Origin: Candidatus Desulfarcum epimagneticum
GTDB lineage: Bacteria; Desulfobacterota; Desulfobacteria; Desulfobacterales; CR-1
Assembly (NCBI GenBank): GCA_900659855.1
Contig: CAACVI010000050.1
Span: 21,902-85,901 of the forward strand
Direction: 5' to 3'
DNA length: 64,000 nt
The notes under the pieces were generated by a model that worked only from the letters and a program-made list of their open reading frames with translations, was not told the origin of the DNA and searched no databases. This document shows positions 8,983 through 17,838 of this stretch, one piece after another (position 1 is the first letter of the stretch; the number at the start of each line of letters is the position of its first letter). The position numbers and the translations under genes were made by a program.

Positions 8983-10047
8983 TTGACTTACTGGCGGGCG
9001 AGAGATGATCTGAGCCGTGTGGACCGTTTGAGACGGTCGTATTATGAACTTTTCCGGGATGAGCTGGACTCCTTTCTGCTGGAGCACGCCCTGATGGATT
9101 CCTACCAGAATTTTGTTTCCCGGAAAAAACGCTATCCTTTTGTGGAAAAAAGGGAGTTGAAGCCCCGCGCCCGGATCCCCGACGTGGAGTATGAGTCTCA
9201 AAACGCCTTCCTCGTGATTTTTTTGGAGGATCAGCTGTCTCCGTCGGACAAGAAATACATCCGTTTTTTCGACGACAACAAGACCACCAAAAAAAATCTG
9301 CTTCGCTCCAAAACCCTTCCGCTTCCGGAAAACTACGACCGGTACCACAAGCACTTTGACTCGGAGCCTTTTTTTGATTTCGTCAAGGCCGTTCTCCCGG
9401 TGGACTACGCGCTTTTGATCCAGTCCGATCCCTCGGCCCGGGCCGCCAACCGATACGCCCTGTCCCATTTTCATGTGCGAATCGACTGGCCCATCGCCGA
9501 CGCGGCCGAGGACATGGCCAAATCCCTGCGCTATATTTCCAAGGAGCTGTATGAGAAGGGGGAAAAGCAGGCCGAGGACATCCAGAAAAAGTTTTTTGAA
9601 TTTTACGGGCTTCCGGCCATGTGCGGCGGCCGTCGCACGGCGGCCATTGTGGCGGCCCAGTATTTCAAACGAATTCCCTTCATCTCCACCGTGTACGTGG
9701 GAAGCAGCGAATCCAGGGCCCTGATCAAAATTTCGGAATGCGGCGTGTCAAAGGCCGCGCTGATGTATCTGTCCGATCCGGAGATCGAGGAGATCGCCGC
9801 GTCCAACGGTTTTTCGCCGGAGGCCTTTTCCAAACATTATATGGTGGCCCGGAAAGGGAAAAAGGGCGGGGTTTTTATCTTCCGGGCGAAATATTCCAAC
9901 ACCGAGCACGCCTGCGAGCCTGCGGACGGCAAACTAAGGGAGATGAAGCCGGATCTGTCATGGATCACGGTGGAAAGCCAGCGCCTTTTGCCGAAGCCGG
10001 ACGCGGTTAAGATGCCGCCTGTTCCCATGAACGTCATTTACTCTTAA
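8983..10047 (+). CDS. Conserved-looking hypothetical protein, 354 aa
   Basis: I do not recognise this protein. It is soluble-looking, mixed alpha/beta and rich in charged residues, with no signal peptide or membrane segment. A compact central part (residues about 150-230) contains SHFHVRIDW and GGRRTAAIVAAQYFKRIPF. A TTG at 8983 preceded by GGGGAG is the likely start; codon use matches the core genome. The downstream His-rich gene follows by 23 bases, so they may be co-transcribed. Confidence 0.65.
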   Translation: MTYWRARDDLSRVDRLRRSYYELFRDELDSFLLEHALMDSYQNFVSRKKRYPFVEKRELKPRARIPDVEYESQNAFLVIFLEDQLSPSDKKYIRFFDDNKTTKKNLLRSKTLPLPENYDRYHKHFDSEPFFDFVKAVLPVDYALLIQSDPSARAANRYALSHFHVRIDWPIADAAEDMAKSLRYISKELYEKGEKQAEDIQKKFFEFYGLPAMCGGRRTAAIVAAQYFKRIPFISTVYVGSSESRALIKISECGVSKAALMYLSDPEIEEIAASNGFSPEAFSKHYMVARKGKKGGVFIFRAKYSNTEHACEPADGKLREMKPDLSWITVESQRLLPKPDAVKMPPVPMNVIYS

Positions 10048-10070
10048 TATTGATAAAAAAAGGAGCGAAC

Positions 10071-10349
10071 GTGTCCCACAGCCACACCCCCCACAGCCAT
10101 TCCCACAGCGGAGCCGGGCATTCCCACGACGAGCCCGGCGCCATGTCTTTTCCGGAAAAGATGGCCCGGCTTCTTGAGCATTGGATCGCCCACAACGAAG
10201 ACCACGCGGCGTCCTACCGGGACTGGGCCGGAAAAGCCGGCGAAAACCATATCCCCGAAGCAAAGGCGCTGCTTGAGGAGGCCGCCGAAATGACCGGGCG
10301 CATCAGCGAAAAATTCGAGCGGGCCGCCGGAATCGTTAAGAAAATTTGA
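10071..10349 (+). CDS. Small protein with His-rich N-terminus
   Basis: A 92-residue protein. Residues 1-22 are dominated by His and Ser (SHSHTPHSHSHSGAGHSH), then a helical domain HWIAHNEDHAASYRDW and AEMTGRISEKFERAA. The His cluster suggests nickel/zinc/cobalt binding, but the function is unknown. I chose the GTG at 10071 because AAAGGAG sits 7 bases upstream. The end overlaps the convergent MOSC gene by 14 bases. Confidence 0.65.
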   Translation: MSHSHTPHSHSHSGAGHSHDEPGAMSFPEKMARLLEHWIAHNEDHAASYRDWAGKAGENHIPEAKALLEEAAEMTGRISEKFERAAGIVKKI

Positions 10350-10785
10350 TTTCCAGAGTGTCCCCGGGCCTGATTTTTCCACCTTTCAGGACCTTGGCGA
10401 ACACCCCCTCCCGGGGCATGATGCAGTCGCCGGTCTGGTGGTAGATCTCGCATTTCTGGTGGCATTTTTTGCCGATCTGGGTGATTTCCGCCAGCGCGGA
10501 TTCCCCAAGCCGGACCCGGGTTCCCACCGGAAGGGTCTTCCAGTCCACGCCCGTTGTGGCGATGTTTTCGGCAAAATCCCCAAAGTCCGCCTTTCCCCCT
10601 TTTTTTCGAAAATCCTCAATGCGCTCGGAGGCCAGGAAGCTGATTTGCCTGTGCCAGTTTCCCGCGTGGGCGTCGCCTTCGATGCCGTGGTTTTCCACCA
10701 GCGTCGCCTCTTTGACACAAACCTTTCGGGTTTTCTTTTTTTCGCTCATCGCGATGGCCAAGATTTTCATGTTTTTTTCCGCCAA
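10336..10785 (-). CDS. MOSC-domain protein
   Basis: Cytosolic 149-residue MOSC (molybdenum cofactor sulfurase C-terminal) domain, a family associated with moving or binding sulfur for Mo/W cofactors. The conserved HGIEGDAHAGNWHRQ loop and a Cys/His-rich segment KKCHQKCEIYHQTGDC are visible. The TTG at 10785 is preferred because GGAGG lies 7 bases upstream; an ATG 15 bases further in has no clear site. It ends convergent with the His-rich gene. Confidence 0.85.
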   Translation of the reverse strand: MAEKNMKILAIAMSEKKKTRKVCVKEATLVENHGIEGDAHAGNWHRQISFLASERIEDFRKKGGKADFGDFAENIATTGVDWKTLPVGTRVRLGESALAEITQIGKKCHQKCEIYHQTGDCIMPREGVFAKVLKGGKIRPGDTLEIKFS

Positions 10786-10855
10786 ATGATTTCCTCCGAT
10801 TTCGTTTTTTTAAACAGCCGTTTTTTTTTGAAAAAGCCGTCCATCCCAAAACCTT

Positions 10856-11482
10856 CTAAGGGGCGCGGCGCATTCCGGCGGTCAAAATGCCGGCGCCGAT
10901 CAGGGCGCTCCCGCCCAGGCGGTTGAGCCACTTGCGGACGCTTTTTTTTCTCATCTGCTCGCCGAGCCGTCCGGCGAAAAAGGCGAACAGGGCCGCGTTG
11001 ACCCCGGCCAGGAACAGAAAGGTCGCGCCAAGGGTCGTCATCTGGGCCAGGGCCGGTTTCAGGGGGTCCATGAATTGCGGAAGAAACGCCACAAAAAAGG
11101 CGATGCTTTTGGGGTTTAAGGCCGTTGTGACAAAGGAGCTTTTAAAAAGGGACCGGCCGGAGGCGCGTGTCGCCTTTCCCGGCGCCGGGTTCTGCCGGGG
11201 AGAGGAGACGATCATCCGGATGCCTAAGAAAATCAGGAAAAGGGCCCCCGCCCACTTGAACAAGGTGAAAAGGGCCGCCGAGGCGGACAGCAGCGCCCCA
11301 AGACCCAAAAGAGAAAGGGTCATGGCGGTGAAGTCCCCGAGAACCACGCCCGCCGCGAGCGGGGCCACGGACCGGCGCCCGTGGGACAGGGCCTGGCTGA
11401 CCACCAGGATGACGGTGGGGCCCGGTATGATCAGAACCAGGGCCGCCGCCAGGGCAAAGGGAATCCAAAGTTCCAGGGTCAT
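10856..11482 (-). CDS. LysE/RhtB-family amino-acid exporter
   Basis: Inner-membrane exporter of 208 residues with about six hydrophobic segments. PGPTVILVVSQALSHGRR near the N-terminus and FKSSFVTTALNPKSIAFFVAFL in the middle are the usual LysE/RhtB signatures. The substrate cannot be told from sequence. Its start overlaps the stop of the upstream GNAT gene by 4 bases (ATGA), so the two are coupled. Confidence 0.88.
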   Translation of the reverse strand: MTLELWIPFALAAALVLIIPGPTVILVVSQALSHGRRSVAPLAAGVVLGDFTAMTLSLLGLGALLSASAALFTLFKWAGALFLIFLGIRMIVSSPRQNPAPGKATRASGRSLFKSSFVTTALNPKSIAFFVAFLPQFMDPLKPALAQMTTLGATFLFLAGVNAALFAFFAGRLGEQMRKKSVRKWLNRLGGSALIGAGILTAGMRRAP

Positions 11483-12006
11483 GCGCTTTCCCTTTCCAAA
11501 ATCGGGCCTTTGGCGGTTTTTTTTGGGTCGGGCTCGAATTTTTTTAAGTCCAGCTCCATATAAACAGGCCCTTCAAGGGGATTGAGCCGGTAGGGCGCGA
11601 TGGGTTTGAATCCCATGGAGGCATACAGCTGATGGGCGCTTTTCATGGACTTGAGGGTGTCCAGACGCATGCGCGCGTATCCCATGGCCCTGCCGGCCAT
11701 GACCGCCGCCTCGGACAGTTTCCGCCCGGCCTGTTTTCCCCTGTGGCCGGGCCGGACATAGAGCCGCTTCATCTCGCATATTCCATCCTCAAGAGGCCGA
11801 ACCCCCACGCAGCCGATGAAACGGTTTTCAAAGCGCGCCAGAAACAGGGCGCCTGTGGGCGGGGAATAGTGGTCGGATAAATCGGCGAGTTCCTGGTCGA
11901 AATTTTGGAAACACAGGCTGAACCCTAAGGATTCGGCGTATTCCTGAAAAAGGGCTTTCACTTTAGCGACGCGCTCAGGCGTGTTCGCTTCGATGATTTG
12001 GGTCAT
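11479..12006 (-). CDS. GNAT-family N-acetyltransferase
   Basis: Cytosolic 175-residue acetyltransferase. The acetyl-CoA loop is in KRLYVRPGHRGKQAGRKL (Q/R-x-x-G-x-G/A type) followed by the usual LDTLKSMKSAHQLYASMGF segment. The substrate is unknown. It is translationally coupled to the LysE-type exporter, which suggests a shared role such as detoxifying or exporting an amine or amino acid. Confidence 0.88.
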   Translation of the reverse strand: MTQIIEANTPERVAKVKALFQEYAESLGFSLCFQNFDQELADLSDHYSPPTGALFLARFENRFIGCVGVRPLEDGICEMKRLYVRPGHRGKQAGRKLSEAAVMAGRAMGYARMRLDTLKSMKSAHQLYASMGFKPIAPYRLNPLEGPVYMELDLKKFEPDPKKTAKGPILERESA

Positions 12007-12067
12007 TTTTTAAATTCTCGCAGTCGCTGCTCGGCGATTTGTCTATTAATGCATTGAAACGATCAAC

Positions 12068-12223
12068 TTTGATAAACTCGTAAAAAAGCTTGGGATGGCT
12101 AAGTTAAAAATTCGATATACAAGGCGTGGTGGTTATTTTTAATTGAGGCAATACATGTAGTATGCCTCAATTAAAAATAAGCGCTGCAACGCCGTAGATC
12201 GGATTTTTTACGACGCCATCAAC
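12068..12223. repeat. Family A repeat (A4), full form
   Basis: A 156-base element; its reverse complement is almost identical to A6 at 22758-22913. It starts tttgataaactcgtaaaaaa, contains the inner 18-base hairpin, and ends ttttttacgacgccatcaac. It lies between the GNAT start and the HepT stop. Confidence 0.92.
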
Positions 12224-12229
12224 TTTGGG

Positions 12230-12601
12230 TCAGGCAATGTCTTCGATTATTTGGTCTATCGCGTTGAGAAGAGGAGCCAGTTGTTTGTCGCATATTTTAA
12301 ATATCGCCTCGGCGTTCACGTCAAAATAATGATGGCTGATGACATCCCTCAAACCCTTGACCTTCTTCCATTCCACTTGGTCATATCGGGCCAAAAGCGC
12401 ATTATTTGTGATCTTGTCAATATTTTTGAGACTTTCCCCAATCGCGATCAATTGCATGCAGATCGCGTCAAGTTTTTCCATCCCGTAGTCCGAATGGGTG
12501 AACTCTTCATGTGATTTGAGAGGTTTGAAACGTTTTTGGATTTTTTCAATGGCCCCTTTGATCTGTTTCAGAATCTCAAGGGCAAGCTCTTTGTCATACA
12601 T
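12230..12601 (-). CDS. HepT-like toxin (HEPN ribonuclease fold, DUF86)
   Basis: Toxin half of a MntA/HepT (nucleotidyltransferase/HEPN) pair. The 123-residue all-helical protein carries the RX4HXY active-site motif as R85-DVIS-H90-H-Y92. In characterised systems the partner AMPylates HepT near this Tyr to silence it. The start overlaps the upstream antitoxin stop by 8 bases. Family A repeat A4 lies immediately after the stop. Confidence 0.88.
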   Translation of the reverse strand: MYDKELALEILKQIKGAIEKIQKRFKPLKSHEEFTHSDYGMEKLDAICMQLIAIGESLKNIDKITNNALLARYDQVEWKKVKGLRDVISHHYFDVNAEAIFKICDKQLAPLLNAIDQIIEDIA

Positions 12602-12893
12602 AAACCGCCTCGGCGTCGATTCTTTTTTTTAAAAATCCATTCATTTGGTCCCGGTAGCTGACGATATCCACCGGCATGAGCAAAATGTCTTCCAGATCCT
12701 GTTTGATTCCGATCATCAGAAATAAATCCTGTTCCTGGAGATGCAGCACAATGTCCACATCGTCGGGTTTTTTTTCTTCTCTTGCCAGGGAGCCGAAAAC
12801 GCCCATTTTCAAGATTTTGTATCTTTCATAATTTTCATCTTTATACGTTTTCAGCAAATTCAGGATATCCTCTTTTTTCAGGCGGTTTTTCAT
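12594..12893 (-). CDS. MntA-like minimal nucleotidyltransferase antitoxin
   Basis: A 99-residue nucleotidyltransferase. The GSLAREEKKPDDVDIV motif (GS at 34-35, D45-x-D47) is the catalytic GS...DxD of MNT-type antitoxins. It precedes and overlaps HepT, the usual order. A dyad AGGACG...CGTCCT lies at 12912-12937, just upstream of the start, and could be an autoregulatory operator (inference). Confidence 0.88.
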   Translation of the reverse strand: MKNRLKKEDILNLLKTYKDENYERYKILKMGVFGSLAREEKKPDDVDIVLHLQEQDLFLMIGIKQDLEDILLMPVDIVSYRDQMNGFLKKRIDAEAVYV

Positions 12894-13098
12894 GTTTTCT
12901 CTTCTTTTCGCAGGACGTGTTATCTGTGAAGCGTCCTCTTTTTCCTGTTACGAAATCAAACGAGTGTGGAATTATGACCGTGACGTCTTCCTCCAAAGCA
13001 TTTTTATTTTTTGAAGGGATAAGAATACCAAAACGAGGTTGAATAATCAAGCCCAAGTCGCGCCGGCCCGCCGGATTTTCATTCTTTTCGGATTTTTT

Positions 13099-14982
13099 TC
13101 ACAAAATCCGTTTGAATGATTTTTCGATGGTTTTCACCGGCCATTGAATCCAGGAGGGGCGGCCGTGGGGGCAGTGGGAGGGATGGTCGCATTCGTCCAT
13201 TTCCTTTAAGAGATTTTTCATCTCTTCCATGGGCAGCCGCCGGCCGGATCGGACGGCGCTGTGGCAGGCGATCACCGCCATGCATTCGTCCAGGGCTTTT
13301 TCCACGCCCGGCGCGAAGCCGATTTCGGCCATTTTTTCGATCATGTCCGCGATGAGGCGTTTGATGTCCCGGTTGACGGCCATGGCCGGGACGGATTTCA
13401 CCGCGAAGGTGTTTCCCCCGAAGGGCTCCACCTCAAAACCCATGGCGGCGAGATCCGGGATCATTTCTTTCAGGAGTCCGGCCTCCCGGTAGCCGGTCTC
13501 AATGGTTTCGGGAATCAGCAGATTCTGGACGTCCGGGCGGTTTTCAGCCATGCTTTTTTTAAGCTTTTCAAAAATGACGCGCTCGTGGGCCGCGTGCGGG
13601 TCGATGATGGCCAGCCCTTCCGGTGATTCGCAAAGGATGTAGGCGTTCTTGAGGCGGCCGATGATCCGCATGTCTGAAAAGCGCTTTTTTTCCCACAGGG
13701 GGGCCTGCTCCTCTTTTTTGGGGGGGCGGCTTTCCGGTTTTTCCCTCTTTGTCTCTTCCGGGGTTGTCACGGGTTTTTCACGGAATTTTATTTCCGCTTG
13801 CGGACGGGGGGCGGCGCGGCTTTCAGGGGAAGAGGGGCGGCGGGCCGGGGAAGGGCGGCCGGGGGAGACGGATGGGGTCCGCCCGGCATAGTCGCTCAAT
13901 GTCTCAAAGACCCCGGCGGGCGAAGGCGCGCCCCCGCGAAGGGGTTTCGGCAAAGGGGGGAGCGGGGGACGCCGCCGGGCAAAAGGGGCGTCCAGCCCTT
14001 TCAAGGCGAGGGAAACGGCCCCGGCCACGGTTTCGTAAACGGCCCGGGGATCCGCGAATTTGACTTCCTGCTTGGCCGGGTGCACATTCACATCCACCTG
14101 ATCAAAGGGCAGGGTCAAAAAAAGAACCGAGACCGGAAAACGGCCTTTCATCAGACGGCCTTCATATCCCTTTAAAAGCGCCTTTCGCATCACCGGGTCC
14201 CGGGCCGGGCGGCCGTTGATATACATGAATATCCGGGTCCCGGCGCTTCGGGCGCTATCGGGGGTCGATATCCAGCCGGACACGGACATGTCCCCGGGGG
14301 TTTCGGACTCCGCCCGGATCAGGCGGCCGGACAGATCGGCGCCCAGGACATCGATGATCCGGTCGGCCGGGTCCCGGACCGGGGGCCAGTTTTTGACGGC
14401 CCTTCCGTTATGGGAAAGGGTGAGGCGGACCTGGGGCCGCGCCATGGAAATGACCGCCACCGTGTCGGCGACGCGGCCCATCTCCGTTTGGGGGGTTTTT
14501 AAAAATTTTTTTCGGGCCGGGGTGTTGTAAAAAAGGTTTCTCACTGAAACCCGGGTTCCTTTGGGAAGGCCCGCCTCGGAGACTTTTTTCAGCCGGCCGC
14601 CCTCCATGAAAAGGACGGTTCCGGTCTCTGAGGCCTCATCCCGGGTCTCCAGCCTGAAACGGGACACCGAGGCGATGCTGGGCAGCGCCTCTCCCCGAAA
14701 TCCCAGGGTTTGGATGGAGAACAGGTCGTCGTCGGTGAAAATTTTTCCCGTGGCGTAGCGCTCAATGGACAGCATGGCGTCGTCGCGGCCCATGCCCTCG
14801 CCGTTGTCCGACACTTGGATGAGCGATTTTCCCCCGTTTTCCACAGCGATGTCCACGCGCGAGCTTCGGGCGTCCAGGGCGTTTTCAACCAGCTCCTTCA
14901 CCACGGAGGCGGGCCGCTCCACCACCTCGCCGGCGGCGATTTTGTTGGAAAGAATCTCCGGAAGGACCCTGATCCCGGCCAT
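13099..14982 (-). CDS. mutL: DNA mismatch repair protein MutL
   Basis: GHKL ATPase of methyl-independent mismatch repair, 627 residues. N-terminal motifs NKIAAGEVVERP, VSDNGEGM and TLGFRGEAL form the ATPase site. A low-complexity Pro/Arg linker occupies about residues 340-440. The C-terminal endonuclease motif reads DPHAAHERVIFE, close to the canonical DQHA-x2-E-x4-E, and CPHGRP near the end is also present, so it is probably a nicking MutL. It starts 3 bases downstream of a 63-residue gene's stop and is likely co-transcribed from the gatC-gatA side. Confidence 0.96.
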   Translation of the reverse strand: MAGIRVLPEILSNKIAAGEVVERPASVVKELVENALDARSSRVDIAVENGGKSLIQVSDNGEGMGRDDAMLSIERYATGKIFTDDDLFSIQTLGFRGEALPSIASVSRFRLETRDEASETGTVLFMEGGRLKKVSEAGLPKGTRVSVRNLFYNTPARKKFLKTPQTEMGRVADTVAVISMARPQVRLTLSHNGRAVKNWPPVRDPADRIIDVLGADLSGRLIRAESETPGDMSVSGWISTPDSARSAGTRIFMYINGRPARDPVMRKALLKGYEGRLMKGRFPVSVLFLTLPFDQVDVNVHPAKQEVKFADPRAVYETVAGAVSLALKGLDAPFARRRPPLPPLPKPLRGGAPSPAGVFETLSDYAGRTPSVSPGRPSPARRPSSPESRAAPRPQAEIKFREKPVTTPEETKREKPESRPPKKEEQAPLWEKKRFSDMRIIGRLKNAYILCESPEGLAIIDPHAAHERVIFEKLKKSMAENRPDVQNLLIPETIETGYREAGLLKEMIPDLAAMGFEVEPFGGNTFAVKSVPAMAVNRDIKRLIADMIEKMAEIGFAPGVEKALDECMAVIACHSAVRSGRRLPMEEMKNLLKEMDECDHPSHCPHGRPSWIQWPVKTIEKSFKRIL

Positions 14983-14985
14983 GGG

Positions 14986-15177
14986 TCAAAGGCCCCCTTC
15001 CGTCTCTTCCCCCCGGGCCAGCCGTCCCAGAAAATCCACATTTTTTGGGGACAGGTCGAATTTCATCCCGGCCTCGCCAACCAGCGCGTCGGGTTTTTTT
15101 TCGGGGTTTGAGAGGCGCTGTTCCGAGATCCACTTGACGGCTTTTCGAATGTCTTCGCCTTCAGGCTGTATGCTCAT
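14986..15177 (-). CDS. Small protein between gatA and mutL
   Basis: A 63-residue hypothetical protein that begins IQPEGEDIRKAVKWISEQR and is followed by helical charged sequence. I do not recognise a named domain. It lies 11 bases after gatA and 3 bases before mutL on the same strand, and its start has GGAGA upstream, so it is very likely expressed. It may be a small adaptor conserved in this operon; nothing in the sequence gives a biochemical function. Confidence 0.65.
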   Translation of the reverse strand: MSIQPEGEDIRKAVKWISEQRLSNPEKKPDALVGEAGMKFDLSPKNVDFLGRLARGEETEGGL

Positions 15178-15188
15178 GGCGGTCTCCT

Positions 15189-16649
15189 TTATAAAGGGGG
15201 TTTTCGGGCGCGAAAATCCGAGTTTTGCTCCAGGTTCCAGGCTGTTTTGAAAAGCGCGCCCTCGTTGAAATGTCGGGCGGTCATCTGAAGACCGATGGGA
15301 AGCCCATTGGATGAAAAACCGCAGGGGACCGATATTCCCGGAACGCCCGCCAGGTTGGCCGAAAGGGTGAAAACGTCCGAGAGATACATGGCCAGGGGAT
15401 CGTCGACGATTTCCCCGATCTCAAGCGCCGGGGTGGGGGCGGTGGGCGAGGCGATGACATCGCATGTCTCAAAGGCTTTTTCGTAGTCGGCCTTGATCAG
15501 GGTCCTGGCCTGGGACGCCTTTTTGTAATAGGCGTCATAGTACCCGGCCGACAGACAGTAGGTCCCTATGATGATTCGGCGCTTCACCTCCCGGCCGAAT
15601 CCCCTGGAGCGCGTGTTTCGGTACATGTCCATGAGGGCGGTCTGGTCTTTGTCCCGAAAGCCATATTTGATCCCGTCGTAGCGGGCCAGGTTGGAGCTGG
15701 CCTCAGACGGCGCGATGACGTAGTAGGCCGCCACCGCGTGTCGGGTGTGGGGAAGGGAGACCTCCACGCATTTGGCCCCCAGGCTCTCCAGAAGCTGGAC
15801 GGCCTGGTTGACCGCCGCCGCCACTTCGGGGTCCAGACCCTCTGGGTCTTTGTATTCTTTTGAGATTCCGATGACGGTTCCTTTGAGTCCCTTTGTGAAA
15901 AAAGAGGTGTGGTCCGGCGCGTCATGGGGCGCCGAGGTGGAGTCTTTGGGGTCATGGCCCGCGATGGCGTTCAGGATCAGCGCGCAGTCCGACACGTTTC
16001 GGCCCATGGGGCCGATCTGGTCCAGGGAGGAGGCGAAGGCCACCAGGCCGAACCGGGAGACCCGGCCATAAGTAGGCTTTACGCCCACCACACCGCAGTG
16101 AGAGGCGGGTTGTCGGATGGAGCCCCCGGTGTCTGATCCCAGGGCGCCCAGACACATGCCGGCGGCCGCGGCCGCGGCCGATCCCCCGCTTGATCCCCCG
16201 GGAATCCGGGACAGGTCCCAGGGGTTTCGGGTGATTTTAATGCCTGAGTTTTCGGTGGACGAACCCATGGCGAATTCGTCCATGTTGGTTTTTCCCACGA
16301 TCACGGCGCCTGCGTCTTTGAGCCTTTGGGCGACATGGGCGTCGTAGGGTGGGACAAAGTCGCTGAGTATTTTCGAGGCGCAGGTGGTCCTTAAGTTTTT
16401 GACGCAGATCAGGTCTTTGAGGGCCAAAGGAATGCCGGAAAGGGGTTTCATCCGGCCGTTTTGAATGTCCCCGTCGGCTTTTTCGGCCTGCTCAAGGGCC
16501 ATGTCCCCGGCCACCGTGATATAGGCCCCGACCCGGTCCTCCACTTCCTCGATCCGCCCAAGGACCGACGATGTCAGCTCCCGGGCGGATATCTCTTTTT
16601 TTTTCAAAAGCCTTAAGGCCTCCGCAATGCCAAGCTCCCACAGGTTCAT
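15189..16649 (-). CDS. gatA: Asp-tRNA(Asn)/Glu-tRNA(Gln) amidotransferase subunit A
   Basis: Amidase-signature subunit that releases ammonia from Gln for transamidation of Glu-tRNA(Gln)/Asp-tRNA(Asn). It has 486 residues. The Ser-cisSer-Lys triad is visible: Lys in GIPLALKDLICVK, cis-Ser in IPGGSSGGSAAA and nucleophile in LGSDTGGSIRQPA. Start ATG at 16649 has GAAGAA upstream. gatC lies upstream on the same strand but is separated by repeat A5; gatB is not in the window. Confidence 0.95.
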   Translation of the reverse strand: MNLWELGIAEALRLLKKKEISARELTSSVLGRIEEVEDRVGAYITVAGDMALEQAEKADGDIQNGRMKPLSGIPLALKDLICVKNLRTTCASKILSDFVPPYDAHVAQRLKDAGAVIVGKTNMDEFAMGSSTENSGIKITRNPWDLSRIPGGSSGGSAAAAAAGMCLGALGSDTGGSIRQPASHCGVVGVKPTYGRVSRFGLVAFASSLDQIGPMGRNVSDCALILNAIAGHDPKDSTSAPHDAPDHTSFFTKGLKGTVIGISKEYKDPEGLDPEVAAAVNQAVQLLESLGAKCVEVSLPHTRHAVAAYYVIAPSEASSNLARYDGIKYGFRDKDQTALMDMYRNTRSRGFGREVKRRIIIGTYCLSAGYYDAYYKKASQARTLIKADYEKAFETCDVIASPTAPTPALEIGEIVDDPLAMYLSDVFTLSANLAGVPGISVPCGFSSNGLPIGLQMTARHFNEGALFKTAWNLEQNSDFRARKPPL

Positions 16650-16682
16650 TTTTTCTTCAAAAGTCCTTTTTAAAATTCAGTG

Positions 16683-16760
16683 GTTGATAAACGATTAAAA
16701 AACAGATCAGACGGCGTCGCGTGATATACAAGGCGCGGCGGTTTTTTTACGATGCCGTCA
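16683..16760. repeat. Family A repeat (A5), short form
   Basis: Begins gttgataaacgattaaaaaa and ends tttttttacgatgccgtca. The terminal tca is the gatC stop codon on the minus strand. It separates gatC from gatA. Confidence 0.75.
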
Positions 16761-17045
16761 CTCGATGATTTTCGGCGCCACAAAAAGCCCCTCATCCTCT
16801 TCCGGCGCGTTGGCCAGAAGCGCGTCCCGGTCCGCGGGCGCTTTTTTTTCGTCGTCCCGCAAAGCGTTGGTCAAAGAAACGGCGTGGAAGGTCGGGGCCA
16901 CTCCTTCGGTGTCGGCTTTGGCCAGGGTGTCCACGTATTCCAGGATTTCCCCGATCTGGCGGGCGAAATCGGCCATGGACTCCCCGGAAAGATCAAGCCG
17001 GGCCAACTCCGCCACATGGACGATCTCTTTTTCGGTTATTTTCAT
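16758..17045 (-). CDS. gatC: Asp/Glu-tRNA amidotransferase subunit C
   Basis: A 95-residue GatC that stabilises the GatAB complex. VHVAELARLDLSGESM and GEILEYVDTLAKADTEGV match the family. GAGG lies 5 bases upstream of the ATG at 17045. Its TGA stop is provided by the edge of repeat A5. Upstream are the SPOR and argS genes on the same strand. Confidence 0.93.
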   Translation of the reverse strand: MKITEKEIVHVAELARLDLSGESMADFARQIGEILEYVDTLAKADTEGVAPTFHAVSLTNALRDDEKKAPADRDALLANAPEEDEGLFVAPKIIE

Positions 17046-17117
17046 TTTTCCTCTATTTTCATTTTTTATGGATTTCTCAGAGATGATGATTTTCTCTCGT
17101 TTTACAAACGCCTGATT

Positions 17118-17828
17118 TCAATCTCTCTTCTCCATCAGCACAATGGCCGAAAATCCTTTTCGGGACAGCGCTTTCGCGGCGGCCCCGGCTTTTTTCCGGG
17201 TGGCGAAATTCCCGACCCGCACCCGGTGATACCGGCCTTTCCCGGGAACAACGCCGGGGGTCCGGTACGCCGAATACCCCCGGCGTTTCAAATCCGCCGC
17301 GATTTTTTCGGCGGCCTCGGGATTTTTCATGGATGCCACCTGGACGGTGAAGCGTTTCCGGGGTTTGGGCGGGGGTTTTGAGGAAACCGACGGGGCTTTC
17401 TTTCTCCGAACGGCGGGCCGAAGAGGCTTCCCGACGTTTTTTTGCGATTTTTTCAGATCCTCGTAAAAAGTCAGATCGGTTTTTTTGGCCGATCCCCCCC
17501 GGTGGATATTGAGCGCTTTGTATTCCTTTTCCCGGGCCTCTTTTTGGGCCCGGGCCACTTCCCGCCCGATGTCCGGGGCGGGGTCCGTGAACGGGGCCGT
17601 TCCCCGGCCCACGAAGACGCCTAAGGCAAACATCCAGAATGAGGCCAGGATGACAAAGAGCCACCGGGCCATAAACGCCCGGAAATAAGCGGCCAGGGCC
17701 TTTGTGTTCCGGGGTTTGGCCCAGGGTTTTGTGTGCCGGGGTTTCGCCCGGGGTTTTGCCGGGGGCTTTTTTCCTGTTTTTTTTCCGGCGCCGCCGGTTG
17801 TCTGTTTCTTTTTTTTCAAAATGGCCAC
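17118..17828 (-). CDS. SPOR-domain membrane protein
   Basis: Single-pass inner-membrane protein of 236 residues with a periplasmic SPOR domain, which binds denuded peptidoglycan and usually directs proteins to the septum. A basic Lys/Pro/Ala-rich cytoplasmic segment (about 1-45) is followed by a transmembrane helix (WLFVILASFWMFALGVFVG), a linker, and the SPOR repeat from RKRFTVQVASM to the C-terminus. The GTG at 17828 is chosen because GAGGA precedes it; the start lies inside the 3' end of argS, giving an 11-base overlap. Confidence 0.85.
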   Translation of the reverse strand: MAILKKKKQTTGGAGKKTGKKPPAKPRAKPRHTKPWAKPRNTKALAAYFRAFMARWLFVILASFWMFALGVFVGRGTAPFTDPAPDIGREVARAQKEAREKEYKALNIHRGGSAKKTDLTFYEDLKKSQKNVGKPLRPAVRRKKAPSVSSKPPPKPRKRFTVQVASMKNPEAAEKIAADLKRRGYSAYRTPGVVPGKGRYHRVRVGNFATRKKAGAAAKALSRKGFSAIVLMEKRD

Positions 17829-17838
17829 GCCGGGTTCC

